A stretch of 64,000 nucleotides of DNA from Megaustenia siamemsis (taxonomy: Eukaryota > Mollusca > Gastropoda > Stylommatophora > Ariophantidae): positions 81,856,847-81,920,846 of the forward strand of contig JAVIAB010000051.1 in assembly GCA_032433765.1 (NCBI GenBank), read 5' to 3'. The notes below the pieces were generated by a model that saw only the letters and a program-made list of their open reading frames with translations, searched no databases and was not told where the DNA came from. Positions 21,897 to 32,050 of the stretch are shown here, in pieces. How positions within the stretch are numbered: the stretch's first letter is position 1; each line of letters starts with the position of its first letter. Both the position numbers and the translations under genes were made by a program.

Positions 21897-22092
21897 AAAG
21901 TAAAGTAAAGTACCCCGCCACGCCAAGTAGCGTATAGGGAAATATGGTGTTAGCGACCCTATATTTTACAGACCTTCAGCACATGATTTTTGGGGTAATG
22001 TGGTCGGTATTACGCCCGTGCTGCTTTACTTTCCCATAAAAAAATCCGGTACCCATTTAAGGCTGGGTGAACCTGGAAGCCGTCGGTTGGGA
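21897..22092 (-). mobile_element. 5'-truncated SINE inserted in LINE-D
   Basis: Minus-strand SINE lacking its tRNA head; the body breaks off after CCGTCGGTTGGG on the plus strand. The 3' tail has two TAAAG-type repeats. TSD AAATTGATA lies at 21888-21896 and 22093-22101 (one extra A is ambiguous). It splits the LINE-D codons for TQIDRLEKIQ. Confidence 0.92.
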
Positions 22093-22400
22093 AAATTGAT
22101 AGGCTGGAGAAAATACAAAATGAAGCCATGCGCATTATCTTGGGATGTACAATGGTCATTCCCCGTGTAGCAATGAGGTATCTTCTTGACTTTCCAACCA
22201 TGGATGACAGAATCAAGATCTGGAGAGCACGAGCATACCTGAAGATTAGTACAGATAAAGAGCATCCATTGCACCACGTGCTCAACACAGGGAAAGGTGC
22301 CAGGCTAAAAAGAGGCAAATCATGGGTGGGCCGAGCAGAAGATGTCATCAAACAGGTCTGTGGGCTTACCAATATCAGCATTGGTGAGGAGTAGATACCG

Positions 22401-23195
22401 GTGCCTACGTCATTCAAGGGAACTTTCTCATGTATTGTCACACTCGACAGGAAAAGTATGGAACAAAACCCGGTCGTCATTAATACTGAGGTCAACGGTC
22501 TCATCTGCGATAACACCAATGAGAAAGATGCAGTCATCTATACAGACGGATCTGTAATACGAAACCAAAGGAGTGCATGGGCATTTACAGCACGCTCGGC
22601 AGGCAGAATAGTCTACGAAGACAGTGGTGCAAACGTCATGACCACGAGTAGCATGACAATGGAGGTGATGGCAGTGACCAAGGCATTCAAATGGTTAGAG
22701 TCACAAGACTACACCCGTGCATGTATACTGAGTGATTCGATGAGCATGATAAAAAAAGTGGAGGCGGGCTGTGTACGCATGCAATGGGTAGAGTCGTTGC
22801 AGAAATCCAAAATACGTAAGGTCACCTTTGTCTTTGTCCCTGGACATGCGGGAGTACGGGGAAATGAAAGAGCGGACAGGTTGGCTAGCTGCGCTGTCGT
22901 TGAGGACGGGCAACCAATGGATCGGGCGGACATCATCAATGCCCTCCGAGATGTGGGAAGAGCACAAGACTTCGACAAACACAGATCCACGTCACTTCTT
23001 CGGATGATGGAAATGGGAGTTAAGATGTGCACAGCCAGAAATGTGAAACTTAGTGGGCGTGTAAGAAGACTTATCAACCAACATAGAACTGGAGTCGTCA
23101 GTCGCTGGACACTGCGGGAATTGCTGAGGAGGGGATCTGAGCACTTATGGACATGTTCGGAGTGCAATGATGATGACCCACAAATAACTCAATAA
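22401..23195 (+). pseudogene. RNase H domain of LINE-D, intact frame
   Basis: A 264-codon open frame, in phase with the codons before the premature stop at 22,392. RNase H catalytic positions are all present: AVIYTDGS (Asp, about residue 50), MTMEVMAV (Glu), ACILSDSMSMI (Asp), and VPGHAGVRGNERADRLA (His and Asp). The C-terminus HLWTCSECNDDDP resembles the Cys-containing end of this family. In the element it would degrade the RNA template strand. It lacks its own start context and depends on the upstream pol frame, so it is annotated as part of a dead element although the domain itself looks undamaged. Confidence 0.85.
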
Positions 23196-23212
23196 CTCAA
23201 ATAACTCAATAA

Positions 23213-23544
23213 GAGAAGTATTATTTAATGTAACACCATTAGCAGTTTGAACATAATCATTTCAAACTTTTCAGTTTTCTTTCGTCCATTTCAAATATTG
23301 CCCCTACATATTTTTGCAGGATCAGAGTTTTACTTCAATGGCCGTAATCTCAAGATAGGCGAAATGAGTACTTATTCATATCACAGTCAGACGAAGAAAA
23401 TTATATGTGTTCAAGCTAAGCAAAACTGACAACCGAACACCGAAAGAACATAGTGTATGCTATTAGACTGGCTAAAGTTCATAAATTTTAATATTTTTTT
23501 TTTGCCTTTTACATAATTATATAGCTTTCTGGTCCACCTGGTCA
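23213..23544. other. spacer between inverted LINE-D copies
   Basis: AT-rich; no feature recognised. A 60-codon plus-strand frame at 23,247 has no signature. Confidence 0.5.
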
Positions 23545-23691
23545 GAATGAATCCTCACCAATCACCATCAAGGACGTTCTTCTCGAGAATACACGGGAAA
23601 AGACCCAGAGTAAGACCCAGAAGAAGATGTATAGATACAGTGACAGAGGCATGTAACAACAAAGGGAAATCACTAATTCAGACAGTTCGAG
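23545..23691 (+). pseudogene. LINE-F 3' coding end, split by LINE-D
   Basis: The plus-strand frame reads NPHQSPSRTFFSRIHGKRP, then RVRPRRRCIDTVTEACNNKG and KSLIQTVR. After removal of the 2.5-kb LINE-D insertion it continues at 26,217 as AAQEQ and a stop codon. This follows the GKxxRGRPRxRWID...EA layout of LINE-F C-termini. The piece from 26,217 to about 26,240 is the other half. Confidence 0.7.
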
Positions 23692-23972
23692 TTATTGAGT
23701 TATTTGCGGGTCATCATCATTACACTCCGAACATGTCCATAGGTGTTCAGATCCACTCCTCAGCAATTCCCGCAGCGTCCAGCGACTGATGACTCCAGTT
23801 CTATGTTGGTTGATAAGTCTTCTTACACGGCCACTAAGTTTCTCATTTCTGCTGTGCCCATCTTAACTCCCATTTCCATCATCCGAAGAAGTGACGTAAA
23901 TCTGTGTTTGTCGAAGTCCTGTGCTCTTCCCACGTCTCGGAGGGCATTGATGATGTCTGCATGATCCATTGG

Positions 23973-24441
23973 TTAGCCGTCCTCAACGACAGCGCAGGTA
24001 GCCAACCTGTCCGCTCTTTCATTTCCCCATACTCCCGCATGTCCAGGGACAAAGACAAAGGTGACCTTACGTATTTTGGATTTCTTCAACGACTCTACCC
24101 ATTGCATGCGTACAGAGCCCGCCTCCACTTTTTTTATCATGCTCATCGAATTACTCAGTATACATGCGTGGGTGTAGTTTGTGACTCTAACCATTTGAAT
24201 GCCTTGGTCACTGCCATCGCCTCCATTGTCATGCTACTCGTGGTCACGACGTATGCACCACTGTCTTCGTAGACTATTCTGCCTGCCGAGCGTGCTGTAA
24301 ATGCCCATGCCCTTCTTTGGTGTTGTCTTACAGATCCGTCTGTATAGATGACTGCATCTTTCTTATCGGTGTTATCGCAGGTGAGACCGTTGACCTCAGT
24401 ATTAACCACGACCGAGTTTTGTTCCCTATTTTCCTGTCGAG
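23973..24441 (-). pseudogene. LINE-D RNase H domain, frameshifted, catalytic Asp changed
   Basis: Continuation of the pol frame: DAVIYTDGSVRQHQR and MTMEAMAVTKAFKWLES in one frame. Another frame shift near 24,180 is followed by ACILSNSMSMIKKVEAGS and FVPGHAGVWGNERADRLATC. The third catalytic Asp (SDS in the other two copies) is Asn here. A TAA at 23,973-23,975 replaces the CAA codon found in the other copies, and a 1-bp loss follows near 23,855. The domain is inactive. Confidence 0.85.
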
Positions 24442-26181
24442 TGTGACAATACACGAGAAAGTCCCCTTGAATGACGTAGGCACCGGTATCCACTCCTCAC
24501 CAACGCTGATATTGGTAAGCCCACAGACCTGTTTGATGACATCTTCTGCTCGGCCCACCCATGATTTGCCTCTTTTTAGCCTGTCACCTTTCTCTGTATT
24601 GAGCACATGGTGCAATGGATGTTCTGTATCTGTACTAATCTTCAGGTATGCTCGTGCTCTCCAGATCTCGATTCTGTCATCCATGGTTGGAAAGTCAAGA
24701 AGATACCTCATTGCTACACAGGGAGTGTCCCTCGTACATCCCAGGATAATGCGCATGGCTTCATTTTGTATTTTCTCCAGCCTATCAATTTGAGTCGTAC
24801 TGACAGTAAGAATTGCCAGGGCATTTTCGATAGGTGCGAGGACTAATCCCTGGAACAGAAGAGTAAGTAGCCTCTGCTCGATGTTGGCAGCTGCCATGAC
24901 CTTCAAGGCGGCTGATCTTTTGCGGGATTTTGTTATCACATGGTCGACGTGGTCCCGAAAACACAGGCTGCGATCAAACTTAACTCCGAGGTATGTCATC
25001 AACTTGTCCCTTGTCACCTCATCAGCTCCCATTCGTACTACCGGTGTGGTCGTATGAACGATATGATTGTTTAGGGAGAACCATGAAACTGATGCTTTAT
25101 TAGGATTAACCACGGCACCTGATACCCCACAGCAGGAAGAAATGCGATCGAGTTCGTCTTGCATTGTGGAAGCGATTCCCCGTATGTCTCTTCGCTGTCG
25201 ATATACCAGAATATCATCAGCAAAAGTCATAGTTCTTCCCCACCCATCCAGCAGTTGTTTCGTGATCGTTATTGTGTACACGTTAAATAGAACTGGTGAC
25301 AATGGTGAGCCTTGTGGCAGCCCTGGACAAATGGATGTTGGCTCGGAAGACCAACTTCCACATCTGAGTATCACCTTCCTCTGAAACAGTGCTGCGGCGA
25401 TCCATCTAATGAGGAAGGGGTGCACCGCAAGTTTGAGGAGCATATGTATGAGATATTCAAATGGTACCCTGTTGTATGCATCCTCCAGATCTATAACAGC
25501 ATCACATGTCTCTTCTCGTCTGTGGAAGCCTTCGAAGACGTCATAGGCAAATACTGCCGCATTGAGCCATGTCTCTTTGTTATATCTATAACCTCCGAGT
25601 GTGGGTGGGAATACACGTTTCTGTCCAAGGTGACAGATGAGGACACGGGCAACTATTTTCTCCAGCAGCTTGCCCTCGGTGTTCTGCATTGTGATGATTC
25701 TGTAGGCACTGATCTGAGAATGGTCCTTGTTTGGCTTCGGTAGCGGTAGTAAGTAGCTGTGTAGCCACTCCTCCTTAATCTGGCCACTCCGAATGCTGGC
25801 GTTAAACTCATTGGCCAGTGTTGTCACGTCGTCGTCAGCTAAATTGCCTATGTCATCGTACCGAACACCATCTGGACCAGGAGCAGTGTTGTGTGACCTT
25901 TTAAGTGTCGTGCGAATGGTATCGGTTGTGATTGTGAGATCTTCCAGCCCTACATCCTTACACAATTTTGACAGCGATCCCCGTATCCTCATTCTTACAG
26001 CCTCATTTTTTTGGTCCGTCTGCTCAATGTAGCGGGCAAGCAGGGCCTTCCCTTTGCTCTCATCAGATTTGTGCCATATCCGGCCTGTGCTCTGAAAGTC
26101 TGGTATGCCTCTGTGTCGTGGTGTGCCATTCGTGCACTGATGAAGGCGCCAGAATGTGGCGAGCGATTTTTCTGAGCACAC
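24328..26181 (-). pseudogene. LINE-D reverse transcriptase, 617 codons
   Basis: The open frame covers RT and linker of a LINE-D pol. Motifs by residue: APGPDGVRYDDI (about 100-111), LLPLPKPNKD (about 144-153), DLEDAYNRVPFEYL with first catalytic Asp (231), GLPQGSPLSPVLFN (288-301), FADD catalytic pair (320-323), then LGVKFDRSLCFRDHVDHV and the linker TQIDRLEKIQNEAMRIILGC. In family members this enzyme copies element RNA at the cut target. The last 36 codons (from IGNKTRSW) are out of frame because one base is lost near 24,442; the true continuation is in the next frame down to 24,170. The upstream endonuclease is absent, so this copy cannot be autonomous. Confidence 0.92.
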
Positions 26182-26384
26182 TTTTTTACAGAAGTCATCT
26201 CATCAGACAGTTCGAGCAGCGCAAGAACAATAAGTGATATAATCACGACACCTTTTCGGTACCAGTGAGAAAGAGAAAGAAAAAGATAACTTTCTGAAAT
26301 TAGATGAGGGCCCTCTGTCGAATTTCGTTCACTCCACCGAGATCTTACCATGTAAATAGGAACAATTGGAATGCAAATAGACAT

Positions 26385-26795
26385 CACTGCCACTGTCAGT
26401 GTAAGTGGGGACATATAGAAGCATCAAAATATCACTGCCAATGTCAGTCTTAAGTGGGGACATATAGAAGCATCAAAATATCACTGCCAATGTCAGTCTT
26501 AAGTGGGGACATATAGAAGCATCAAAATATCACTGCCAATGTCTGTCTTAAGTGGGGACATATAGAAGCATCAAAATATCACTGCCACTGTCTGTCTTAA
26601 GTGGGGACATATAGAAGTATCAAAATATCACTGCCACTGTCTGTCTTAAGTGGGGACATATTGAAGCATCAAAATATCACTGCCACTGTCTGTCTTAAGT
26701 GGGGACATATAGAAGCATCAAAATATCACTGCCAATGTCTGTCTTAAGTGGGGACATATAGAAACATCAAAATATCACTGCCAATGTCTGTCAAA
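26385..26795. repeat. 49-bp tandem repeat
   Basis: Nine copies with starts near 26385, 26433, 26482, 26531, 26580, 26629, 26678, 26727 and 26776. The unit has CACTGCCAATGTC, CTTAAGTGGGGACATATAGA and AGCATCAAAATAT. Main variation is CCAATG/CCACTG and GTCAG/GTCTG. Confidence 0.95.
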
Positions 26796-26817
26796 ACTTT
26801 GTGAGCAAACAGAGAAA

Positions 26818-26937
26818 TGTCAAAAAACGTCTGTTATAACCAAAACGTTTAATATAAAAATTGCGTCTATTATAACCAAAACGTCTATTATAAGCAATTA
26901 CGTCTATTATAACCAATACGTCTTATAAGCAATCATT
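26818..26937. repeat. ACGTCTATTATAACCAA degenerate array
   Basis: Irregular 17-24-bp repeats of ACGTCTATTATAACCAA and the variant TATTATAAGCAATTACGTC. The same motif reappears at 27,432-27,460, 28,324-28,342 and 32,686-32,730, always at the edge of an inserted element. Confidence 0.85.
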
Positions 26938-27436
26938 ATCGTCCGCGATCTCTCTTTCCTTTTATTTTACCAGTTGTAACCAAGTATTCCAACTTTCCTC
27001 TTCTCATGATGTGTCTGAAAAATGTTGATTGCTTCTTTCTGATGTTTTTTTAAGAGCTCCCTTTTTGTGTTGGCCTCTTTGAGAACTTTCTCATTGGTCT
27101 TTTTAGCTGTCCAGGGAACTTTCAACATTCTTCTGAGAAATCCCATCTCTGTGGCCTCTAATCGTCTTTTCCTTTGTTTGTCTGTTGTCCATGATTCGCT
27201 TCCATAGGTCAGAATTGGTTCTATATAGCATCGATGAACTCTCTTTCTCGTCTCTATTGACATAGATTTGTTGCATAAGATATTTTTCATTTTCTGAAAT
27301 GCTATTTTGGCCTGAGCTATTCTGCTTTTTATTTCTGTGTTGCATCTTCCATCTGATGTTATCACTGTGCCAAAGTATTTCAAACGTTGCACTTGTTTCA
27401 GATTTGTCTTGTTTATTTTTATGCTGCAAGATGGTG
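26938..27436 (-). mobile_element. LINE-A fragment lacking both ends
   Basis: The minus-strand frame 27,392-26,967 reads QRLKYFGTVITSDGRCNTEI, KSMSIETRKRVHRCYIEPIL, TYGSESWTTD, then RRLEATEMGFLRRMLKVPWT. This is the region after the RT catalytic core. It lacks the usual 3' UTR and (GAT)n end: homology starts at TCGTCCGCGATCTCTC. A shift after RELLKK breaks the last part. It is the best reference copy for the 37-bp repeat at 20 kb. Confidence 0.85.
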
Positions 27437-27460
27437 ATAACCAATACGTCTATTATAAGG

Positions 27461-28324
27461 AAAAATAAAAAAATAAAAAAATGGTATGTAAGAAGCTTTA
27501 CGTGACAAGTGGACGACACAGACTAAACAACGTTTCGGCTCAATAGGCCTTCATCAGGAACAAACAAAAAAACACACACACAAAACTAATAACGAAACAA
27601 CCAAAACAAAAACAATCGAAATGTGTTAAAGAAAACAAAATAGAAAACTATCCTGTCAAATCCAAAATGAAATCGTAACCAAGTGCGGCTGTCGTGAACG
27701 TCGAGAAACGTGCAAAAAAGTGCGTAAATGTACACAGAACCAAAGGAGTTCACACAGGGGTCAGTGTGCAAACACAAAGGAGAAGAATCGATTAGTAGAC
27801 TAAAAGGTGTAAAAATACGGTAAGAGTGAGATGTCTGAGAGTGGGGTACAATAAAAATAAATGAGGGGTAAGGAGCACAGAAAAAAAAGGTATAGAGGAG
27901 AAAACCGAAGTGTCTCATAAGGGACTAGAGGAGAAGAACTATAAAAAGCATGGCATAGTAAGTAGACCAAAGAACCCAAATATGTGTAGTAGAGAAGGCT
28001 ATGCAAAAGGGAAGGAGCAACCAAAAGGAATCTATGCGTATGAGTGTGATACATTCATACCTCTCGGGGTCAGCGAACCATACTGGACTATGAGGCGATT
28101 TTCCAAAGTATAGCGGCTGCGGTCGCCAGAGTGACAAAGGACAATACCAGTGACACGGATGTCGTCTTTGCCCTTGTGATCAGGGGAGTTGAAGTGGGAA
28201 GACACCGGAGTACCAGTATTTTGTTGGACATCACGTAGATGTTCACAAAATCTTTCCGCTAATCTTCTCCCAGACTCACAAATATAGGTAATGTGGCATC
28301 GTTGGCATATGATGGCATATGATG
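27461..28324 (-). mobile_element. Penelope-like element, 5'-truncated
   Basis: Minus-strand element with the C-terminal GIY-YIG endonuclease (see next entry) and a long 3' region to about 27,461. Near 27,520-27,560 the minus strand has CCTGATGAAGGCCTATTGAG then CCGAAACGTTG, a motif commonly found in the terminal repeats of Penelope-like elements. The RT is missing. The copy sits between two pieces of the ACGTCTATTATAACCAA repeat. Confidence 0.8.
28032..28303 (-). pseudogene. GIY-YIG endonuclease domain of Penelope-like element
   Basis: Reading the minus strand from 28,303 to the TAG at 28,032-28,034 gives an open frame without its own start. It begins CQRCHITYICESGRRLAERF, with a CxxC pair, a degenerate YIG (YIC) and the conserved Arg after GR. 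It continues CEHLRDVQQNTGTPVSSHF and ends TLENRLIVQYGSLTPRGMN, with the catalytic Glu in LENRLI. In the family this nuclease cuts the target for insertion. The first GIY half is lost by truncation, so it is inactive. Confidence 0.8.
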
Positions 28325-28342
28325 ACGTCTATTATAACCAAT

Positions 28343-29357
28343 TCAATCATTAAGTACCGGGCCTGTTGGCGTTGGTGATCATGTCTCTCCACAACTTTCG
28401 ATCTCGACAGCTATTTATCATTTCTGTTGTTGACCTTCTGCCAAGTCATTCTCTTAAGCTGTCTGTTATTTTTTCTCTTTGCTTCCCTCTATCTCTTCGT
28501 CCCTCAATTTTTCCAGTTGTTGCAATATATTCCAGTTGTTCTATTCTCATTACATGGCCAAAAAATGATGATTGTTTCTTCCTAATATTGGAAATTAGCT
28601 CTCTTTTTGCTTTGACCTCTCTCATAACATCTTCATTACTCTTCTTAGCTGTCCACGGTACTCTCAACATTCTTCTGTAAAACCACATTTCTACAGCCTC
28701 CAGTGATTTTCTTGTCTGTTGTCCTATTGTCCATGATTCGCATCCATATGTTAAGACTGGCTCTACGTAACATTTAAGAACTCTTTTTCTTGTTTCTACT
28801 GTCAAAAATGGATTGCATAGTATCTTCCTCAATTTTTTTTTGGAAATCTGCTTTTGCTTGAGCCATTCTGCATCTCACCTCTTTTGTACATCTTCCGACT
28901 GAGGTTGACAAAGTTCCCAAATATTTAAATTAATTTACCTGTTTTAATATTGTTCCACTTGTCTTTATTTTGCACTGATGTGATGTCTTTTCCTTGTTGT
29001 TACCATTACCTCTGTCTTTTTGCTATTAAGGCTGAGTCCTTTATTTTTGCTTTCTTTCACTATAATGTCCAACATTTCTTGTAACTCATTTTCACTCTTA
29101 ACAAATTAAGACTGTATCATCAGCATAACTTTAGATTAGTTATATTATGACCTCCGATTGTTATTCCAGGCATGCCCCTTATGGATCTTAAAATAATCTC
29201 ACTATAAATATTAAACAAATCTGGTGACAGCACACAACCTTGTCTAACACCATGTTTTATTTATTGAAACATTCCCAATTAGTTTCCAGTTCTTATGGCC
29301 GCTGTTTGTTGCCAGTACATGTTCTTTATTATTCTTAGATCTTTGCTGTTTAGGTTT
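28343..29357 (-). mobile_element. LINE-C, RT core to 3' end, broken
   Basis: The minus-strand frame 28,832-28,446 reads RKILCNPFLTVETRKRVLKC, YVEPVLTYGCESWTIG, RRMLRVPWTAKKSNEDVMRE and FFGHVMRIEQLEYIATTGK. Upstream toward 29,357 the RT palm is visible only in pieces: [10 protein letters not shown] and a YADDT codon string that is one base out of frame near 29,120. The 3' end is AAGTACCGGGCCTG (reverse sense) without a long (ATC)n tail. It abuts LINE-B at about 29,357. Confidence 0.82.
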
Positions 29358-30394
29358 ATCATCATCATCATCATCATCATCATCATCGAGTTCCTTCTCC
29401 GCAACAAAGGTTAGCTACCATGGAGCGCCATTCTGCTCTGTCTCTTGCTTTGATGGTGCAGGTTGTCATAGGCTGAATTGTCCATCTTTTGATGTTACTC
29501 GTCCATGTTATTCTTAGTCTGCCTCTGCCTCGTTTACCTTGTATTTTCCCCTCGAGGATTACTTTTAGTAGGCTGTTGTGTCTTTTAAAATGGCCCAAAA
29601 ATCTCATTTGTCTTGTTTGAATTGTGCTTAGTAGTTCTCTTTTCATTTTTAGTTGTTTTAAGACTTCATTGTTTGTTTTCTTTTCCTTCTATCCAATTCT
29701 ACCTATTCTTGTATATATCCACATTTCAAAGGCTTCAATTCTCTATTCTGTTTTCTGGTCTAATGCCCATGTTTCTGCACCATATAGGATTATTGAGAAG
29801 ATGTAACATTTTGCTATTCTTAGTTTTAGCCCTGGTGTTATTTGTTTTGATGTTAGTATGTTCTTCATGACATTAAAATTACTTTTTGCGATTCCTATTC
29901 TTTTGTTTATTTCAGTTGTACATTTTCCATCACTGGTTATAGTATTCCAAGGTAGTCGTAGTTCTGAACTGTCTCCATGTCTATTCCTTCTATTTTGATA
30001 TCCACTTGTGGGTTTTGAGTATCTTCTTTGTTTATGATCATAGTTTTAGTCTTTTTGATATTCATATCTAGTCCATATTTTTTGCTTGTCATGTTTATTT
30101 CATTAAGTAATTGTTGTAGATCGTTAGGATTTTCTGCTAGTAGTACAGTATCGTCAGCATATCTTAGGTTATTGATTATCTTTCCATTAATTTGTAGGCA
30201 TCTCTGTGATGTTTTTAAAAATATGCTCAGTGTGTAGATTGAACAAGCTTGGTGATAGGATGCATCCCTGTCTTACTCCACTTTTTATATCAATGGGTAT
30301 AGAGTTCTCTTTCTTATATTTTATTATTGCAGTTTGCTCCCTGTATAGATTACATATTAGTCGTATGTCCATGTCATCTAGATGTATCTCTTTT

Positions 30395-30481
30395 CATCAT
30401 GTGCCATACCGGTTGGCGTAGGCGATCATGTCCCTCCACAATTTTCTATCTACAGTGCATCGTATCAGTTCTGTTGTTGAC
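30395..30481 (-). mobile_element. 87-bp LINE-A micro-insertion
   Basis: Only the last 87 bp of LINE-A (CATCATGTGCCATACCGGTT through TCTGTTGTTGAC on the plus strand) is present. It is flanked by TATCTCTTTT at 30385-30394 and 30482-30491, a 10-bp TSD. It interrupts LINE-B RT codons, where a 1-base frame defect also exists. Confidence 0.9.
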
Positions 30482-30491
30482 TATCTCTTTT

Positions 30492-31085
30492 AGGCATTCG
30501 TTGTTTGTGGTGTACTCTATCAAAAGCTTTGGTGTAGTCTATGAAGCAGGCATTTATTGGTTTGTTTACTTCTGTGTATTTTTCGATTAATGTTCTCATG
30601 TAGAATATGACTTCTTTTGTCCCGCTATTTTTCCTAAATCCAAATTGCTGCTCATCCAATTTAGTATTGATTTTATTCTGAATCCTTCCTTGTATAACTT
30701 TTAGCAAGATTTTTGTAACATGGCTCATTAGGCTTATTTTTCTAAAGTCACTGCATTCAACTGCACCATTCTTTTTAGGCAATGCAATGAAAGTTGATGT
30801 TTTTAGTTCATTTGGTATGCATCCTGTGTGGTATATGTCGTTGCATATGTCTGTAATCACTTCAATGCCAAAATCTTCTAGTGCCTGTATCACCTCTATC
30901 TGTATGCTGTCAGGTCCTGCTGCTTTTCCCTTTTCCATTGTTTTTATAGCTTTTTCCACCTCAGATTTTAAGATTTTATAGCCTGATGTACATTTTATAA
31001 CTGGTATCTTGTCCCTTTGATCCTGAAATAGTTCTGTTATATATTCCTGCCATCTATCTATAATATCTTTATTGTCTGTTAGCAT
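30492..31085 (-). pseudogene. LINE-B reverse transcriptase, N-terminal half
   Basis: Open frame of about 200 codons. Residue order: KTMEKGKAAGPDSIQIEVI (RT motif 0/1), STFIALPKKNGAVECSDFRK (motif 2 region), ISLMSHVTKILLKVI, EQQFGFRKNSGTKEVIFY, and CFIDYTKAFDRVHHKQ with the first catalytic Asp. The catalytic YADDT lies beyond the micro-insertion and a frameshift, near 30,160. In life this enzyme would prime cDNA synthesis at the nicked target. Confidence 0.85.
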
Positions 31086-31689
31086 TTTTCCTTTTTTGTC
31101 TGCAATGCATCCACCTTCTGTGGGTTTTTTTATTTGTATTAGTCATTCTCTTTATTTCTGTGTGCATTCCTCTTAGGTCTTGTTTGCTTTCCATATTTTC
31201 TATTTCTATAAATTTTTGGCTGAGCCGGTCTTCTTTTGCCTTTTTGCAAATTTTGCGTATCTCATTATCTATTTTATTGTAATGGGCAGTGTTCTTCGCT
31301 TGTCTCCTTTCTTCCATTTTTTCTAAGATTGTGTTAGTTATCCATTTTTTTTTTTTATCTTTTCTCTTTTGGGTAAGGTGTCGCAGGTTTCTTGTATGCT
31401 TTTCTTTATGCAGTGCCCTTTGGTTGTTATTTTTTTCATCAGGATTTTCTCTTCTGTATTGTTCAATTCCTTCTTCTAGCAGCTTCTGGTATGTGTTCTT
31501 TACTTGTAATGTATAGGTATCTTTAATATCTTTCTGATTTAAAGCTGTTATATCTGGTGGATTTGTTGATGAATTAGACTTTTGCTTGTTTCTCTTTAGC
31601 TTGATTTTCATTTTAATCATTACAGGATTATATTTGTTCATCTGTGTAGTCTTGAGTAGGTGCATATGTCTGTATTATTGCTATGTCGA

Positions 31690-32050
31690 ATGGTTTTGCT
31701 TTCAACTTGAGCAGTATAATTGACACAAGTGTCAGTGGTTTGATGTGTCACCGTCTTGTAGTACAGTGACATAATCCTATCACTGTATGTCCAGTGGGTA
31801 CTTATATATTTTTGTAACTCTCTTATTATCAGTATTCCTACCCCCCTTTGATGTTCTGTTGTATTTCCTGAGTATATAAATGTATATTTTTCGTCCTCTA
31901 TGTACCCACATTCTTTCCATCATGTCTCTGATATGCCTAAAATATCTATATTTATTCGTTGTGCTTCTTAAATCAGATTTTCCAGTTCCCTTGTTGATAT
32001 AGAGTCCTAATATTCCAAGTACTTATTTTAAGATCTTTCCTCCGACATAA
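31690..32050 (-). pseudogene. APE-type endonuclease, first half only
   Basis: The minus strand from about 32,030 encodes LKISTWNIRTLYQQGNWKI and, in another frame, INIDILGISET then a TGA, KECGYIEDEKYTFIYSG, QRGVGILIIRELQKYIS and IIQTYAPTQD. SET and QTYAPT are conserved APE endonuclease motifs of LINEs. The catalytic Asp and His motifs of the second half are deleted. A frameshift lies after NWKI. Confidence 0.7.

Larger units (their letters stand above)
21389..23212 (+). mobile_element. LINE-D (Nimbus-like), plus strand, disrupted by a SINE
   Basis: 5'-truncated I-clade-like LINE, entering at the RT palm (LFNVYTI, then TMTFADDILVY with the catalytic FADD). Compared with the copy at 23.7-26.2 kb a 2-bp loss in GAGGTCAAGG near 21,667 shifts the frame, which resumes as RDKLIAYLGVKFDRS. 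A SINE interrupts at 21,897. After it come LLDFPTMDDRIKIWRARAYL, and a TGG-to-TAG change at 22,392-22,394 ends that frame. RNase H then runs open to 23,195, ending with a CSEC Cys pair. The 3' end is a run of AATAACTC-type units at about 23,185-23,212. Confidence 0.9.
23692..26202 (-). mobile_element. LINE-D (Nimbus-like) insertion with 14-bp TSD
   Basis: A 2.5-kb minus-strand insertion bounded by TCAGACAGTTCGAG at 23678-23691 and 26203-26216. The TSD splits a LINE-F reading frame. The element is 5'-truncated (the endonuclease and any ORF1 are missing) but keeps the whole RT. The 3' end carries AATAACTCAATAACTC. It is the longest LINE-D copy here and lies in opposite orientation to the copy at 21.4-23.2 kb. 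Confidence 0.95.

Noticed and set aside
22010..22537. 175-codon minus-strand frame
   Set aside because: It is antisense to the LINE-D pol, and the same antisense frame appears at the other LINE-D copies.
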